Below, in pieces: positions 38,815-47,773 of a stretch of 48,133 bases of DNA (positions are counted from its first letter, which is position 1; each line of letters begins with the position of its first letter). The DNA comes from Serratia sp. M24T3 (GTDB lineage: Bacteria; Pseudomonadota; Gammaproteobacteria; Enterobacterales; Enterobacteriaceae). Where the stretch lies: assembly GCF_000257645.1 (NCBI RefSeq), contig NZ_AJHJ01000037.1, forward strand, positions 1 through 48,133, given 5' to 3'. Under the pieces are notes generated by a model. It was not told where the DNA came from, did not search any database, and saw nothing but the letters and a program-made list of their open reading frames with translations. Made by a program: the position numbers and the translations under genes.

Positions 38815-39777
38815 TTACTGCGACATATTTAAAATAGTGCGGATATTCAATGCGGTAGTGGCGATAATGTCTATTGCGCCGGTGCGCAATGCGCCGAGAA
38901 TTGCCAGCGCCTTGGTGTTTTCTGCGGCAATGGCAATCACGCAGGGGATTTGTCGTAGCTCATCAATGCTCAGGCCAATCACCCGTTCATTCATTACCGT
39001 GTCAACGTGCTGGCCCTGTGCGTTGAAAAAGTCATAACCTGCTACGTCGCCAATGACCCCCTGATTGAGGTTAGCGTCGATAATCTCGTGTGGGGTAAAC
39101 CAGCCCAGCTTGACCATGTAACTATTTTCATTCATATCACCGATGCCCACCAGCGCGATGTCCGCCTTGCGCGCGCGATCCAGCGTTTCATTGATAGTAC
39201 CGTTGCGCATAAACGCTTCGCGCTGGGCTTTCTCTTCCACATAGGCCGGTGCGTAAAGTGTTTCACTGATGCCACCAAACTTTTTCGCCAGCCGACGGCT
39301 GATGTGATCAGCATTAATCGAATCGCCGGGACGATGCGTGCCGCCAATGCCACAGATAAACTTGCACTGCCGCTCAGGCATGCTGCCCGGATGATCGGCG
39401 ATCGCCGCTACGTTGCGCCCTTGACCAACGGTAACCACGGATTGGTCTTTTAGCGTCGAGCCGAGATAATTGGCGACCAGCGCGGCGACCTGACGACGCT
39501 GCTCATCTTCATCCAGATTGTCCAGCGCAATCAGCGCGCGTTTGATGGGAAAACGCTCCAGCATTTGCTGCTCAAGGCGCGTGCTGAATACCGGGTGATA
39601 GCGCACGTTAATCTCAACGATGCCCTCTTCTTTCGCGCGTTTAAGCAGGCGTCCAACCTTGATGCGCGAGATACCGAATTTTTTGGCAATCTCTTCCTGA
39701 GTGATCTCGTCCTGATAGTAGGCGACGGCTATCTCAGTCAGCAGTTCGTTATCTTGAATGACAGTTTGCTTTTCCAT
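38815..39777 (-). CDS. SorC/DeoR-type sugar-binding transcriptional regulator
   Basis: 320 aa. An N-terminal helix-turn-helix (~25-46, ITQEEIAKKFGISRIKVGRLLKRA) precedes the SorC sugar-phosphate-binding domain (~60-317) with VGQGRN, GGTHRPGDSINADHISRRLAKKFGG and IAAENTKALAILGALRTGAIDI. This family binds a phosphorylated sugar effector; EryD of the erythritol pathway is a relative. As the last gene of the apionate/erythrulose operon it probably controls that operon, with an erythrulose phosphate as plausible inducer (inference). Confidence 0.87.
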   Translation of the reverse strand: MEKQTVIQDNELLTEIAVAYYQDEITQEEIAKKFGISRIKVGRLLKRAKEEGIVEINVRYHPVFSTRLEQQMLERFPIKRALIALDNLDEDEQRRQVAALVANYLGSTLKDQSVVTVGQGRNVAAIADHPGSMPERQCKFICGIGGTHRPGDSINADHISRRLAKKFGGISETLYAPAYVEEKAQREAFMRNGTINETLDRARKADIALVGIGDMNENSYMVKLGWFTPHEIIDANLNQGVIGDVAGYDFFNAQGQHVDTVMNERVIGLSIDELRQIPCVIAIAAENTKALAILGALRTGAIDIIATTALNIRTILNMSQ

Positions 39778-39910
39778 CCGGGGCTCAATTCTCCTGGCAA
39801 ATTCTGCCTTTGATAAGCTAATCGATGATTATTGCCTAGATAAAGATATTACGACAGCATGACTTGGAAGAGGCGGGAAAAAAGAGTCATCAAGTGGATC
39901 TGCTGGAAGG

Positions 39911-39934
39911 GGCGCAAACCGGGCGGTCTGCGCC
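39911..39934. repeat. Hairpin between apnO and the regulator gene
   Basis: GGCGCAAACC and GGTCTGCGCC pair over 10 positions with one mismatch and a GGGC loop. No T-run follows on the minus strand. It may lower expression of the distal regulator gene or stabilise the upstream message. Confidence 0.5.
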
Positions 39935-39972
39935 ATGTTTCACTGCTGGTTCAGTTAATGTCAAACCGCCAA

Positions 39973-40830
39973 TCAGCGTTTGATAGCATCGATTTTCAAC
40001 ATGCGGGCAATCACGATATCCAGCTCTTTCTCTTCAAAAATCTGTTTCCAGTCTTCTTTGATAATTTTCTCACGGCCATATTCCATGGCGATCATACAAG
40101 CATCCGAGAACGGATTTGTGCTACGAAATGCCACTGCCAGCGCGATTTGAATGTGCCCGTAGAGCATGGCTTTCGCCGCCTCTTCTGGTACGCCGCAGGA
40201 TTTCACGGTTTCATCCAGAGCTTCTTTCATAAATGAACCGACCATACAGGCAACGGTTTCCACCAGCGTCGGCTCCAGATAGGCCAGCTGCTTGACGGTT
40301 ACCCAGTGAACCTGCTCGACCGGCCCGTACATTACGCTGACAACTTTTGCCAATTCAATACGATCGGCATCGCTGCCCTGCTCATAGGAAGCCGCCACGT
40401 GCTGGATAGCCGCAATGCCGCCAAAGGCGTCGGCATGTTCTTCTTTGGTGTAGCGTTCAAGGAATACCGACGGATGACACGGGTGCGCCACCGCGTATTT
40501 AATATCTTCTCGATGGGCAATCAGATTGGCGTAAGCTGCCGCCGGATCAAGAGTCAGCAGCACCGCGCCGGCCTTCATTTTAGGCACGATAGCAGTAGAA
40601 ACCGCACCGAGCGCGATGTCTGGCACTGCCAGAATCACCACATCGCTGTGCTGAACTACGCTGTCAGCATCAGAGATTTCACGCCCCTGAGCCTGGACTT
40701 GCTCTTGGGCGCGCGGCGAGTTTTCGCAGTAAAACACCTGGTAACCGCTTTTCTGGAAATTGGCAGAAATTCGCATGCCCATTTTCCCGCCAGCGCCCAA
40801 TACAGTGATGGTTTTCAAAGTCGTTGTCAT
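39973..40830 (-). CDS. apnO: D-apionate oxidoisomerase ApnO (PGDH-C family oxidoreductase)
   Basis: 285 aa. An N-terminal NAD-binding Rossmann motif (VLGAGGKMGMR, glycines at 12, 14, 15 and 18) is followed by a helical C-terminal domain of the phosphogluconate-dehydrogenase-C type. This family includes ApnO, described as turning D-apionate into 3-oxo-isoapionate. The assignment rests on family plus context: oiaC-, lerI-, lerK- and derI-like genes surround it, the exact downstream enzymes. Reduction of another branched sugar acid cannot be excluded. It is 52 bp after oiaC in the same operon. Confidence 0.78.
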   Translation of the reverse strand: MTTTLKTITVLGAGGKMGMRISANFQKSGYQVFYCENSPRAQEQVQAQGREISDADSVVQHSDVVILAVPDIALGAVSTAIVPKMKAGAVLLTLDPAAAYANLIAHREDIKYAVAHPCHPSVFLERYTKEEHADAFGGIAAIQHVAASYEQGSDADRIELAKVVSVMYGPVEQVHWVTVKQLAYLEPTLVETVACMVGSFMKEALDETVKSCGVPEEAAKAMLYGHIQIALAVAFRSTNPFSDACMIAMEYGREKIIKEDWKQIFEEKELDIVIARMLKIDAIKR

Positions 40831-40882
40831 GATGTGTTCCTCACTTAAATTATTAAATTTCTATAAAATTGTTAAACCCGTT

Positions 40883-41683
40883 TTATGAATGACGGGACAG
40901 CAAAAATTCGAGATTGTGACGCGTCCACGCGTCCTCCATGGCACAGGTCGCGGCGGCATTTTCCTGCCACGGTAACCAATGCTCGATAATCTGATTGATC
41001 CCGCGCGTCTCTGGCTTCACGGCGGCAATCATGGCGTCATAATCCAGCAATCCCTCGCCCATTGGGCATCCGGCAAAGGTAAAGCCCACCCAGCCATCGC
41101 GGCGGGAAAACGCAAAATCTTTAACGTGCAGATTCAGCACATAGGGGGCGGTGCTGCTAATCACCTCCTTCGGCGTTTCCAGCGCTGCCACACAGTTGGC
41201 AGGATCAAGACAAATCCCCAGCCACGGGGAGTTGAAATGTTTCACCACTGCCAGATTGTCTGCCGTCGGGACTTGCTCGTAAGTTTCAATGCACAGCGCA
41301 ACTTCACTGCGCTCAAAATCAGGCAATACGTGGGCCAGCTGCTGCTGCGCCTCGGCAATGGTTGGCCGCGAGTCCGGGCTGTTGAACATTGAACGCAGAA
41401 TTTTGGCATCCAGCGCCTGCGCCAGCCTGAGATAGCGGCCAAGATGATCGGCTTTCAAGCCGCGCGTGCCCAATTCCAGCACTACGCCCAGTGATTCTGC
41501 GCGCTGCCTCAGTTTTTCAAGGTTTTCTACCGAAAGACGTTCGATTCCGACGTAATCACAGATTTGAAACACCTGACCACCCAGCTCGGCGGTGTTTTCC
41601 AGCATCGCGTCCAGTCCCATTGGCGCAGGAACGCGGTCGGAATGGCGCCAGAAAAAGGCGTAAGTGCTCAGTCCAATGGCCAT
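40883..41683 (-). CDS. oiaC: 3-oxo-isoapionate decarboxylase OiaC (TIM-barrel, AP_endonuc_2-like)
   Basis: 266 aa from ATG 41683, with AGGAG 6 nt upstream; the tandem ATG at 41686 leaves only 3 nt. A xylose-isomerase-like TIM barrel with metal-ligand candidates in VALCIETYEQ, LGICLDPANC and LNLHVKDFAFSRR. In the apionate pathway OiaC decarboxylates 3-oxo-isoapionate to L-erythrulose. On its own the sequence only shows a sugar isomerase/epimerase-type barrel; neighbours provide the specificity. It overlaps or abuts lerI. Confidence 0.75.
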   Translation of the reverse strand: MAIGLSTYAFFWRHSDRVPAPMGLDAMLENTAELGGQVFQICDYVGIERLSVENLEKLRQRAESLGVVLELGTRGLKADHLGRYLRLAQALDAKILRSMFNSPDSRPTIAEAQQQLAHVLPDFERSEVALCIETYEQVPTADNLAVVKHFNSPWLGICLDPANCVAALETPKEVISSTAPYVLNLHVKDFAFSRRDGWVGFTFAGCPMGEGLLDYDAMIAAVKPETRGINQIIEHWLPWQENAAATCAMEDAWTRHNLEFLLSRHS

Positions 41684-41685
41684 CA

Positions 41686-42471
41686 TCAGCTCCTGTTGGC
41701 GGGAGAAAGTAAAAGAGTCGCCGCTTCATCGAGAATGGCTTTATAGGCAGCGGGCTGATGCGAGAAGCGGCCGAGGAACAACCCGCCGGTGCGCGTGCCC
41801 AGCTGGGTTAACAGTCCCGGACCGGCGCTGCCACCGTAAATCACCCGACGTGCGCCACTGGCGTTTTCAGCCAGACGAGCGGACAGCCCCTGACAAACCT
41901 CACCAATAAAATCGGCCGAAGCAGGCTCTTTCGCGCCGATCGCCCACTGCGGTTCGTAAGCCAGAATCGCGTCGCCGCTTAATGAAAGTTTCTCGGCCGG
42001 AGCCAGTGCCTGATGCGCCTGATCCACCGCCTGATCGATAGCCTGTGCCGCCGGGCAGCGTTCGGCCTCGCCAATGCAAATCACCGGGATGAGCGAATTT
42101 CTCAGCGCAGCGGTGGTTTTATCGGCGATGTGTTTATCGGTTTCTGAAAAATAACGACGGCGTTCGGCATGGCCGATTTCGACGTAACCACAGCCCATTT
42201 CTCGCAGCATCACGCCGCTGACTTCACCGGTGTAAGCCCCGTTGTCTTCCCAAAACATGTTTTGCGCGCCGACTTTCATTGGCGTGCCGCGAAACGCGTC
42301 CAACGTGCCGGCAATGGCGGGTAATGACGGGAAAACAAACAGCTCGACCAGCCCGTCGCGCACAACCGGATGCAGGCGGATGATGTCGGCGATTTGACGA
42401 GACCATTCCAGCGTCTGCTGATAGCCAAAATACATTTTGAGGCTCACTCCCAGCGTCAGTTGTGGTTTCAT
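41686..42471 (-). CDS. lerI: L-erythrulose-1-phosphate isomerase LerI (triosephosphate-isomerase-like)
   Basis: 261 aa. A TpiA-fold protein with the three catalytic positions: K12 in SLKMYFG, H101 in EIGHAERR, and E173 in AYEPQWAIGA. The phosphate-binding end is YGGSAGPGL (212-220). The changed surroundings of K12 and H101 (GHAERR instead of GHSERR) set it apart from housekeeping TpiA. Described LerI enzymes convert L-erythrulose 1-phosphate to D-erythrulose 4-phosphate. It is coupled to lerK (shared base 42471) and to oiaC. Confidence 0.83.
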   Translation of the reverse strand: MKPQLTLGVSLKMYFGYQQTLEWSRQIADIIRLHPVVRDGLVELFVFPSLPAIAGTLDAFRGTPMKVGAQNMFWEDNGAYTGEVSGVMLREMGCGYVEIGHAERRRYFSETDKHIADKTTAALRNSLIPVICIGEAERCPAAQAIDQAVDQAHQALAPAEKLSLSGDAILAYEPQWAIGAKEPASADFIGEVCQGLSARLAENASGARRVIYGGSAGPGLLTQLGTRTGGLFLGRFSHQPAAYKAILDEAATLLLSPANRS

Positions 42472-44233
42472 CAGATTTGCTCCTCATGCGGTTTAACGTT
42501 GCCAGCAGTCTTGCTGCTGAACAGCGGCAGTAGTGCGTTAACAATTAATGCCAGTGAAACGGCACCGGCATCGGGTGTGCCAATACTTTTTTCAGCCAGC
42601 GGACGAGCGCGGCCCATTTTCGGACGCAGATTTGAGGTCGCTTTCGCCTGTGCATCGGCCTCCTGTGCAGCCAGCTGCCAGGCAGTGCCGAAATCATCAC
42701 CGCGTTTCACGCTGGCGCTCAGGGTGTCGCTGAACGGAACCAGCACGTCGACCAGTGTTTTATCGCCAACCTTGGCTTTACCAAAGTGCATGATGCCCTC
42801 TTTGGCTTTACGAACACCCTCGGCGACGCTTGCCGCATCGGGATATTTTTCATCACCAAATACTGTGCCCAGCGCGTTCAGCGCCATGCCCCAAAGTGCG
42901 CCAGAGGTGCCGCCTGCGCGATCGGCCCAGGCATCGGCAGCCTGTTGCAGCAAGGTCCCGGCACCTGCACCGCGCAGCTGCATTTCTGCGGCTTTTTCGG
43001 CGGCGGCCAAAGCACCGCGCTCCATGCCGATGCCGTGGTCACCGTCTCCGGCGATAGCATCGATGCGGCCCAGCTCATCGGCGTGGGTCACTACCGTTTG
43101 CGCCAGCGTATTCAGCACACCGACCAGGCACTGTGCGGCCTTTTTCGACTCGGTGCTGGCGGTTGGGACCAATACGGTCTCGACGGCGGCCAGTTTTTGC
43201 TCGTCCAGCGGCGCGGCTGCGATCACAGAACCTTTGCGAAACGCGGGGGCATCGGCCGGCGCGCGCCACAGTGTTTCCAACTGTTCATCGAGCCAGAATA
43301 GCGTGAGTGAAGCTCCCGCCATATTAAAGCTCGTCACAAATTCACCCACTTCTGCATCCACCGCCACAATGCCGGCCTGATCTAAAAGCTGGGCGATACG
43401 GCGATAAACCACAAACAGTTCCTCATACTTCACCGAGCCCAGGCCGTTGAGGATAACTCCAACGCGTTGCCCTTTGGCGCTGGCAATATCATCGGGCAAC
43501 TCGTCAAGCAGGCTTTTGACCAGCACCTCGGGGCCAGCTCGTCGGCGGTCGGGATATCTGCCTCACCGATGCCCGGCTCGCCGTGTATGCCCATGCCTAG
43601 CGCCATTCTGCCTTGAGGAACGCTGAACAAAGGATGGTCAGCACCCGGCAAGGTGCAGCCGCTAAACGCCACGCCAAATGAGCGAATTCGCTGATTGGCG
43701 AGGCGGGCAATACGTGTCACTTCTTGCAGAGAATGGCCCTGCTCGGCGGCAACCGATGCCGCTTTGAACACCACCAGATCGCCCGCCACGCCGCGTCGTT
43801 TCTCGCGCTCGGCCTTGCTGGCGCTGGAAATATCGTCAGTGACCAGCACGATTTCACAGGGAATGCCTTCGGAAATCAGGCGATCGCGTGCCAGTCCAAA
43901 GTGCAGTACGTCTCCGGCATAGTTGCCAAAAGTCAGCAATACGCCGCCGCCGTTGTTGGCCGCACGCGCCACAGAAAGAATTTGCTGGGCCGACGGCGAG
44001 GCAAACAGGTTGCCCATTGCCGCGCCGTGAGCCATGCCTTGCCCGACTAATCCTGCAAACGCCGGATAATGACCCGATCCTCCGCCAATAACGACGGCAA
44101 CGGTACCGGGTTCACTACGGGTACTTCTGACCACCCCGCCTGGCACCTGCCGAACTTTGGCAGAGTGTGCAGCAACGAATCCTTCGATCAGCTCATTGGC
44201 AAACGCTGAGGGCTTATTAAATAAATAGGTCAT
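42471..44233 (-). pseudogene. lerK: L-erythrulose kinase LerK (DhaK-DhaL fusion), frameshifted
   Basis: Two overlapping frames together make one dihydroxyacetone-kinase-type protein of about 587 aa. The N-part (44233 to ~43535) is the DhaK domain with GGGSGHYPAFAG at 50-61 and SGCTLPGADHPLF. The C-part (to 42471) finishes DhaK (RVGVILNGLGSVKYEELFVVY) and adds the DhaL ATP-binding domain (GDGDHGIGMERGA, TSGALWGMAL). The break is at 43527-43535: frame one ends in a non-conserved tail after TADELAP, and the VLVKSLLDELP continuation lies in the next frame. One added base (for example in the C/G run) restores it. It may be a sequencing error, a recent mutation, or, less likely, recoding. Confidence 0.85.
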
Positions 44234-44243
44234 TTCACTACTC

Positions 44244-45611
44244 CTAGGCAGCTTTTGCGGAATGCGAGTCTTTCAGGGTGGTGTTTACCGGTTTTGCCGG
44301 ACGCTGAGTGGCACGCAGCAGCACCATCAATAGCGCAGACAACAGCATAAATCCGCCGACCACCATCATCGGAACGGTATAGCTCGAGGTGGCATCGTGC
44401 AGTGCTCCGGTGACGTAACCGGCTGAAAAACCTGCCACGTTGCCGAGGGTGTTAATTAACGCTACGGCGGCCGCGGCGGAGGCTCCTGATAGGAACTGCG
44501 TTGGCAGAGTCCAGAAGTTTGGCAGTGCCGCAAAAATTGCACAGGCGGTAACGGTTATTACCGCGATGGTGGCTGCCGGAGAATTCATGTACAGCGCAAG
44601 CGGAACGCTAATGCCGCCAACCAACGCAGGCAGAGCGATGTGCCAGGTTTTGCAACCACGTTTTGAGGCATCACGTGACCAGAAGAACATCACTACTGCG
44701 GCAACCAGATAAGGAATGCCGGTAATCAGGCCTTTTTGCAGCACGCTGAAAGTCACGCCGAACTGCTGCTGGAATCCGCCGATAATCGTTGGCAAGAAGA
44801 ATGCCAGCGCATATAGGCCATAGACAAAGCCGAAATAAATCATGCACAGCATCCACACGCGACCGCTGGCGAGAGCGGCACGCAGACCCTGATGGCCGTG
44901 AACATTTTTCTTGCTCGACTCTTCTTTCTCCAGCTCGGTTTCCAGCCATACGCGCTCATCTGTAGTGAGCCATTTGGCGTCTTTTGGCTTATCGACCAGA
45001 TAGAACCAGGCTACCAGACCGGCAATAATGGCCGGAATTGAAACGCCGAGGAACATTACGCGCCATCCAGCAAGACCAAACAGGCCGTGATGATTGATTA
45101 GCCAGGCGGCCAGCGGCGCGCCGAAAACCACAGTCAACGGCTGAGCCAGATAGAACAATGCGAGAATTTTGCTGCGATAGCGTCCCGGAACCCAGGCACT
45201 AAGGAAGAAGATTGCGCCGGGAAAGAATCCTGCTTCAGCCACGCCCAGCAACAGGCGCAGCCAGTAAAGTCCTTCAACGCTGCTCACCCAGGTAAACAGC
45301 AGTGAAACGATGCCCCACGAAACCATGATGCGCGACAGCCAACGGCGTGCGCCGAAGCGATGCAGCGCCAGATTGCTCGGCACTTCGAGCAGGATATATC
45401 CCACAAAGAAGATCCCCGATGCCAGTCCGAACTGAGCAACCTGAATGCCCAAATCGCTGATCATCCCATTTGGGCCCGCAAAAGAAATGGCGGTGCGATC
45501 CAGGAAGTTAATAAAGAACATCAGCGCCACAAAAGGCACCAGTCGCAAACATATTTTGCGAATCGCTGACTTTTCAGCGCTGCCCGGTATTGCTGTAGAA
45601 ATCGTTGTCAT
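44244..45611 (-). CDS. MFS transporter, anion:cation symporter family
   Basis: 455 aa from ATG 45611, which has AGGAG 8 nt upstream; a longer frame to 45728 lacks a ribosome site. Twelve membrane helices with RLVPFVALMFFINFLDRTAISFAG at helix 1 and the loop GARRWLSRIM, typical of the ACS branch that imports organic anions with protons. It is first in the operon, 10 bp before lerK, so its likely cargo is D-apionate or a related sugar acid (inference). Confidence 0.85.
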   Translation of the reverse strand: MTTISTAIPGSAEKSAIRKICLRLVPFVALMFFINFLDRTAISFAGPNGMISDLGIQVAQFGLASGIFFVGYILLEVPSNLALHRFGARRWLSRIMVSWGIVSLLFTWVSSVEGLYWLRLLLGVAEAGFFPGAIFFLSAWVPGRYRSKILALFYLAQPLTVVFGAPLAAWLINHHGLFGLAGWRVMFLGVSIPAIIAGLVAWFYLVDKPKDAKWLTTDERVWLETELEKEESSKKNVHGHQGLRAALASGRVWMLCMIYFGFVYGLYALAFFLPTIIGGFQQQFGVTFSVLQKGLITGIPYLVAAVVMFFWSRDASKRGCKTWHIALPALVGGISVPLALYMNSPAATIAVITVTACAIFAALPNFWTLPTQFLSGASAAAAVALINTLGNVAGFSAGYVTGALHDATSSYTVPMMVVGGFMLLSALLMVLLRATQRPAKPVNTTLKDSHSAKAA

Positions 45612-46134
45612 TTTCTTACTCCTTTTGCCCAAAAGCAGGCAAAGCGTTAACTGAGGAGCTTCTGGTGTGCTGACACGTGCAGCGTTCAAAAGCGCGGGAT
45701 GACTTATCCGACGCTGCAAAATGGGCAATGCTTGTAGGGCTTTTGCAGGCTTGAATCATGGTCTCATCCTCTAACGGGTATCGAGTTGTTCATAAATTCG
45801 TTAAGTGAACATATGAACAGTAGACCTTTCATTAAAACTTGCCTATCACCCGATCACAAAAGTGTGACCTGACTCATAAAGCTGGAGTAAACGGGTTAAC
45901 CAACCCATAACCACACTTTTTGTTCAAAACATTTAACTCCACAACGTGGATTTAGATCACCCATCACAAAACAAATGAACACGTGTTGAACATATGATTG
46001 GTTTTGCGTTATCTTGCATATAATCGTTGCGCGCTGCCGAAAGGCACCGGTTGTCGCAGCAGGTAAATGGACGTTATGTCAAATGGCATGAAGCACTCCC
46101 ACAGTCATAACCTATTAATTAGGCAGGAGAAATT
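45612..46134. promoter_or_regulatory. Divergent control region of the apionate/erythrulose genes
   Basis: 523 bp without a gene. TGAACATATGA occurs exactly twice (45806-45816 and 45987-45997). The first copy also forms TGTTCA-N13-TGAACA with 45787-45792. The second adjoins the palindrome AACACGTGTT (45978-45987). These are good candidates for SorC-type operators serving the MFS-lerK operon and derI. Promoter boxes are not assigned. Confidence 0.55.
45863..45878. promoter_or_regulatory. CRP-binding-site-like sequence
   Basis: TGTGA-CCTGAC-TCATA matches the CRP consensus TGTGA-N6-TCACA at 9 of 10 positions and sits between the two operator-like repeats. It suggests catabolite repression of the sugar-acid genes. 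No experiment is implied. Confidence 0.6.
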
Positions 46135-46584
46135 ATGTTACCTATCGCGATTGGAGCCGATGATGCGGCTATTGAATTGAAAAATATCGTGAAAACTTAC
46201 ATCCAGCAGCAGGGGTTTGAAGTGGTGGATTACAGTCAGGACGCCAATAACCCGCTGTATCCGGATATTGCTTTCACCGTGGCTACGGCAATTAAAGAAG
46301 GGAAATTTGAGCGCGGCATTCTATTGTGCGGCACAGGGATCGGTATGAGCATTGTGGCAAACAAAGTGCCGGGCATTCGCGCCGCCCAGTGTCACGACAC
46401 TTATTCGGCAGAGCGCGCGCGCAAGAGCAACAATGCTCAAGTCATGACCCTCGGCGCTCGAGTTATCGGCCCTGAATTGGCAAAATCAATAGTGGCAGCC
46501 TGGCTGGCTTCTGACTTCGAAGGTGGCGGCTCCACCAGCAAAGTCGAGAAAATTGGCTATTATGAAGGATTGAAGAACGCGTAA
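46135..46584 (+). CDS. derI: D-erythrulose-4-phosphate isomerase DerI (RpiB-like)
   Basis: 149 aa, RpiB/LacAB fold. GADDAAIELK near the start, the active-site C65 in LLCGTGIGMSI (64-73), and H87 in QCHDTYSAERARKSNNAQVM are present. In the described pathway DerI isomerises D-erythrulose 4-phosphate to D-erythrose 4-phosphate. An ordinary ribose-5-phosphate isomerase B is the alternative; divergence from the lerK operon across a shared control region supports DerI. AGGAGA precedes the ATG. Confidence 0.82.
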   Translation: MLPIAIGADDAAIELKNIVKTYIQQQGFEVVDYSQDANNPLYPDIAFTVATAIKEGKFERGILLCGTGIGMSIVANKVPGIRAAQCHDTYSAERARKSNNAQVMTLGARVIGPELAKSIVAAWLASDFEGGGSTSKVEKIGYYEGLKNA

Positions 46585-46645
46585 TATTTCTGCTGTTAGC
46601 GGGTCCTCGTCTTTGCAACCTTCAAGTTTGTAAATCAGGACTCGC

Positions 46646-46667
46646 CAACAGGTTTCACAACCTGTTG
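46646..46667 (+). terminator. Terminator-like hairpin after derI
   Basis: CAACAGGTT and AACCTGTTG form a perfect 9-bp stem with a 4-nt loop, 62 bp after the derI stop, followed by a weak T-rich stretch. The rest of the 222-bp gap before talA should hold the talA promoter. Confidence 0.6.
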
Positions 46668-46806
46668 ATTTCTAAAGCCATAGTTCTGGCCCATCACAAC
46701 AATCAGAAAAAGCGCATTCAATGTGTTAATAAAATGATGCAGTCTATGTACTCTAATTAAAACGTATAGACATTTTGCTGTATCGATTCTTCTTAAGGAG
46801 TAAGAG

Positions 46807-47757
46807 ATGAACCAGTTAGACGCACTTAAACAGCTAACTACCGTGGTAGCGGACAGCGGCGACATTGAATCCATTCGCCATTTCGAACCGCAGGACGCGA
46901 CCACCAACCCTTCCCTGATTCTAAAAGCAGCCAATATTCCTCAATACCAACCTCTGATTAAAGAAGCTCTTGATTACGCCCGCAAGCAAGGCGGAAGCAA
47001 GGAAACGCAAATTATCAATGCTTCAGACAAGCTGGCTGTGAATATTGGTCTCGAGATCCTCAAAAGCGTACCGGGCCGTATTTCAACCGAAGTGGACGCG
47101 CGTTTATCTTTCGATCGCGGAATGTGTGTTGCGAAAGCGCGTAAACTGATTGGCATGTACGCCGATCACGGCATTGATAAATCGCGTATTCTGATCAAAC
47201 TGGCTTCGACCTGGGAAGGCATCAAAGCCGCCGAGCAGCTTGAACAGGAAGGCATTAACTGTAACCTGACGCTGCTATTCTCCTTTGCTCAGGCCCGCGC
47301 CTGTGCCGAAGCCGGCGTTTACCTGATTTCGCCATTTGTAGGCCGTATCTACGACTGGTACCAAGCTAAAGAACCAAACGCGGCTTACGACGTGGCGAAA
47401 GATCCCGGCGTTCAGTCCGTGGCCGACATTTACAAGTACTATAAAGAACATCGCTATCAGACTGTGATCATGGGTGCCAGCTTCCGTAAAGTGGATCAGA
47501 TCCTGGCTCTGGCCGGGTGCGATCGTTTGACCATCTCTCCTAATCTGCTGGAAGAGTTGAAAAACAGCAACGAGCCGGTTGAACGTAAACTGACTCCCTC
47601 TACAGAAGCATTCCATCAGCCAGCGCCGTTGGCCGAAGAAGAGTTCCGCTGGCAGCATAACCAAGACCCAATGGCGGTTGAGAAGCTGTCTGAAGGCATT
47701 CGTTTGTTCGCTGTCGACCAGCAAAAGCTGGAAGATATGCTGTCCGCTCAACTGTAA
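46807..47757 (+). CDS. talA: Transaldolase A
   Basis: 316 aa. It exchanges a dihydroxyacetone unit between sedoheptulose 7-phosphate/glyceraldehyde 3-phosphate and erythrose 4-phosphate/fructose 6-phosphate. D17, E95 and the Schiff-base lysine K131 ([11 protein letters not shown]) are present. The C-terminus [37 protein letters not shown] is closer to TalA than to TalB, and location before tktB agrees. AGGAG lies 7 nt upstream. Confidence 0.95.
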   Translation: MNQLDALKQLTTVVADSGDIESIRHFEPQDATTNPSLILKAANIPQYQPLIKEALDYARKQGGSKETQIINASDKLAVNIGLEILKSVPGRISTEVDARLSFDRGMCVAKARKLIGMYADHGIDKSRILIKLASTWEGIKAAEQLEQEGINCNLTLLFSFAQARACAEAGVYLISPFVGRIYDWYQAKEPNAAYDVAKDPGVQSVADIYKYYKEHRYQTVIMGASFRKVDQILALAGCDRLTISPNLLEELKNSNEPVERKLTPSTEAFHQPAPLAEEEFRWQHNQDPMAVEKLSEGIRLFAVDQQKLEDMLSAQL

Positions 47758-47773
47758 TCAACTGGAGTAGAAC

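Noticed and set aside
42370-43380. 336-aa frame opposite lerK
   Set aside because: It is low-complexity Ser/Ala-rich translation typical of an antisense shadow; the minus strand has clear DhaK-DhaL motifs.
43430-44233. Separate DhaK and DhaL genes as in the PTS-dependent dihydroxyacetone kinase
   Set aside because: The second frame still contains the last part of DhaK, so the split falls inside a domain and is a frameshift rather than two designed subunits.
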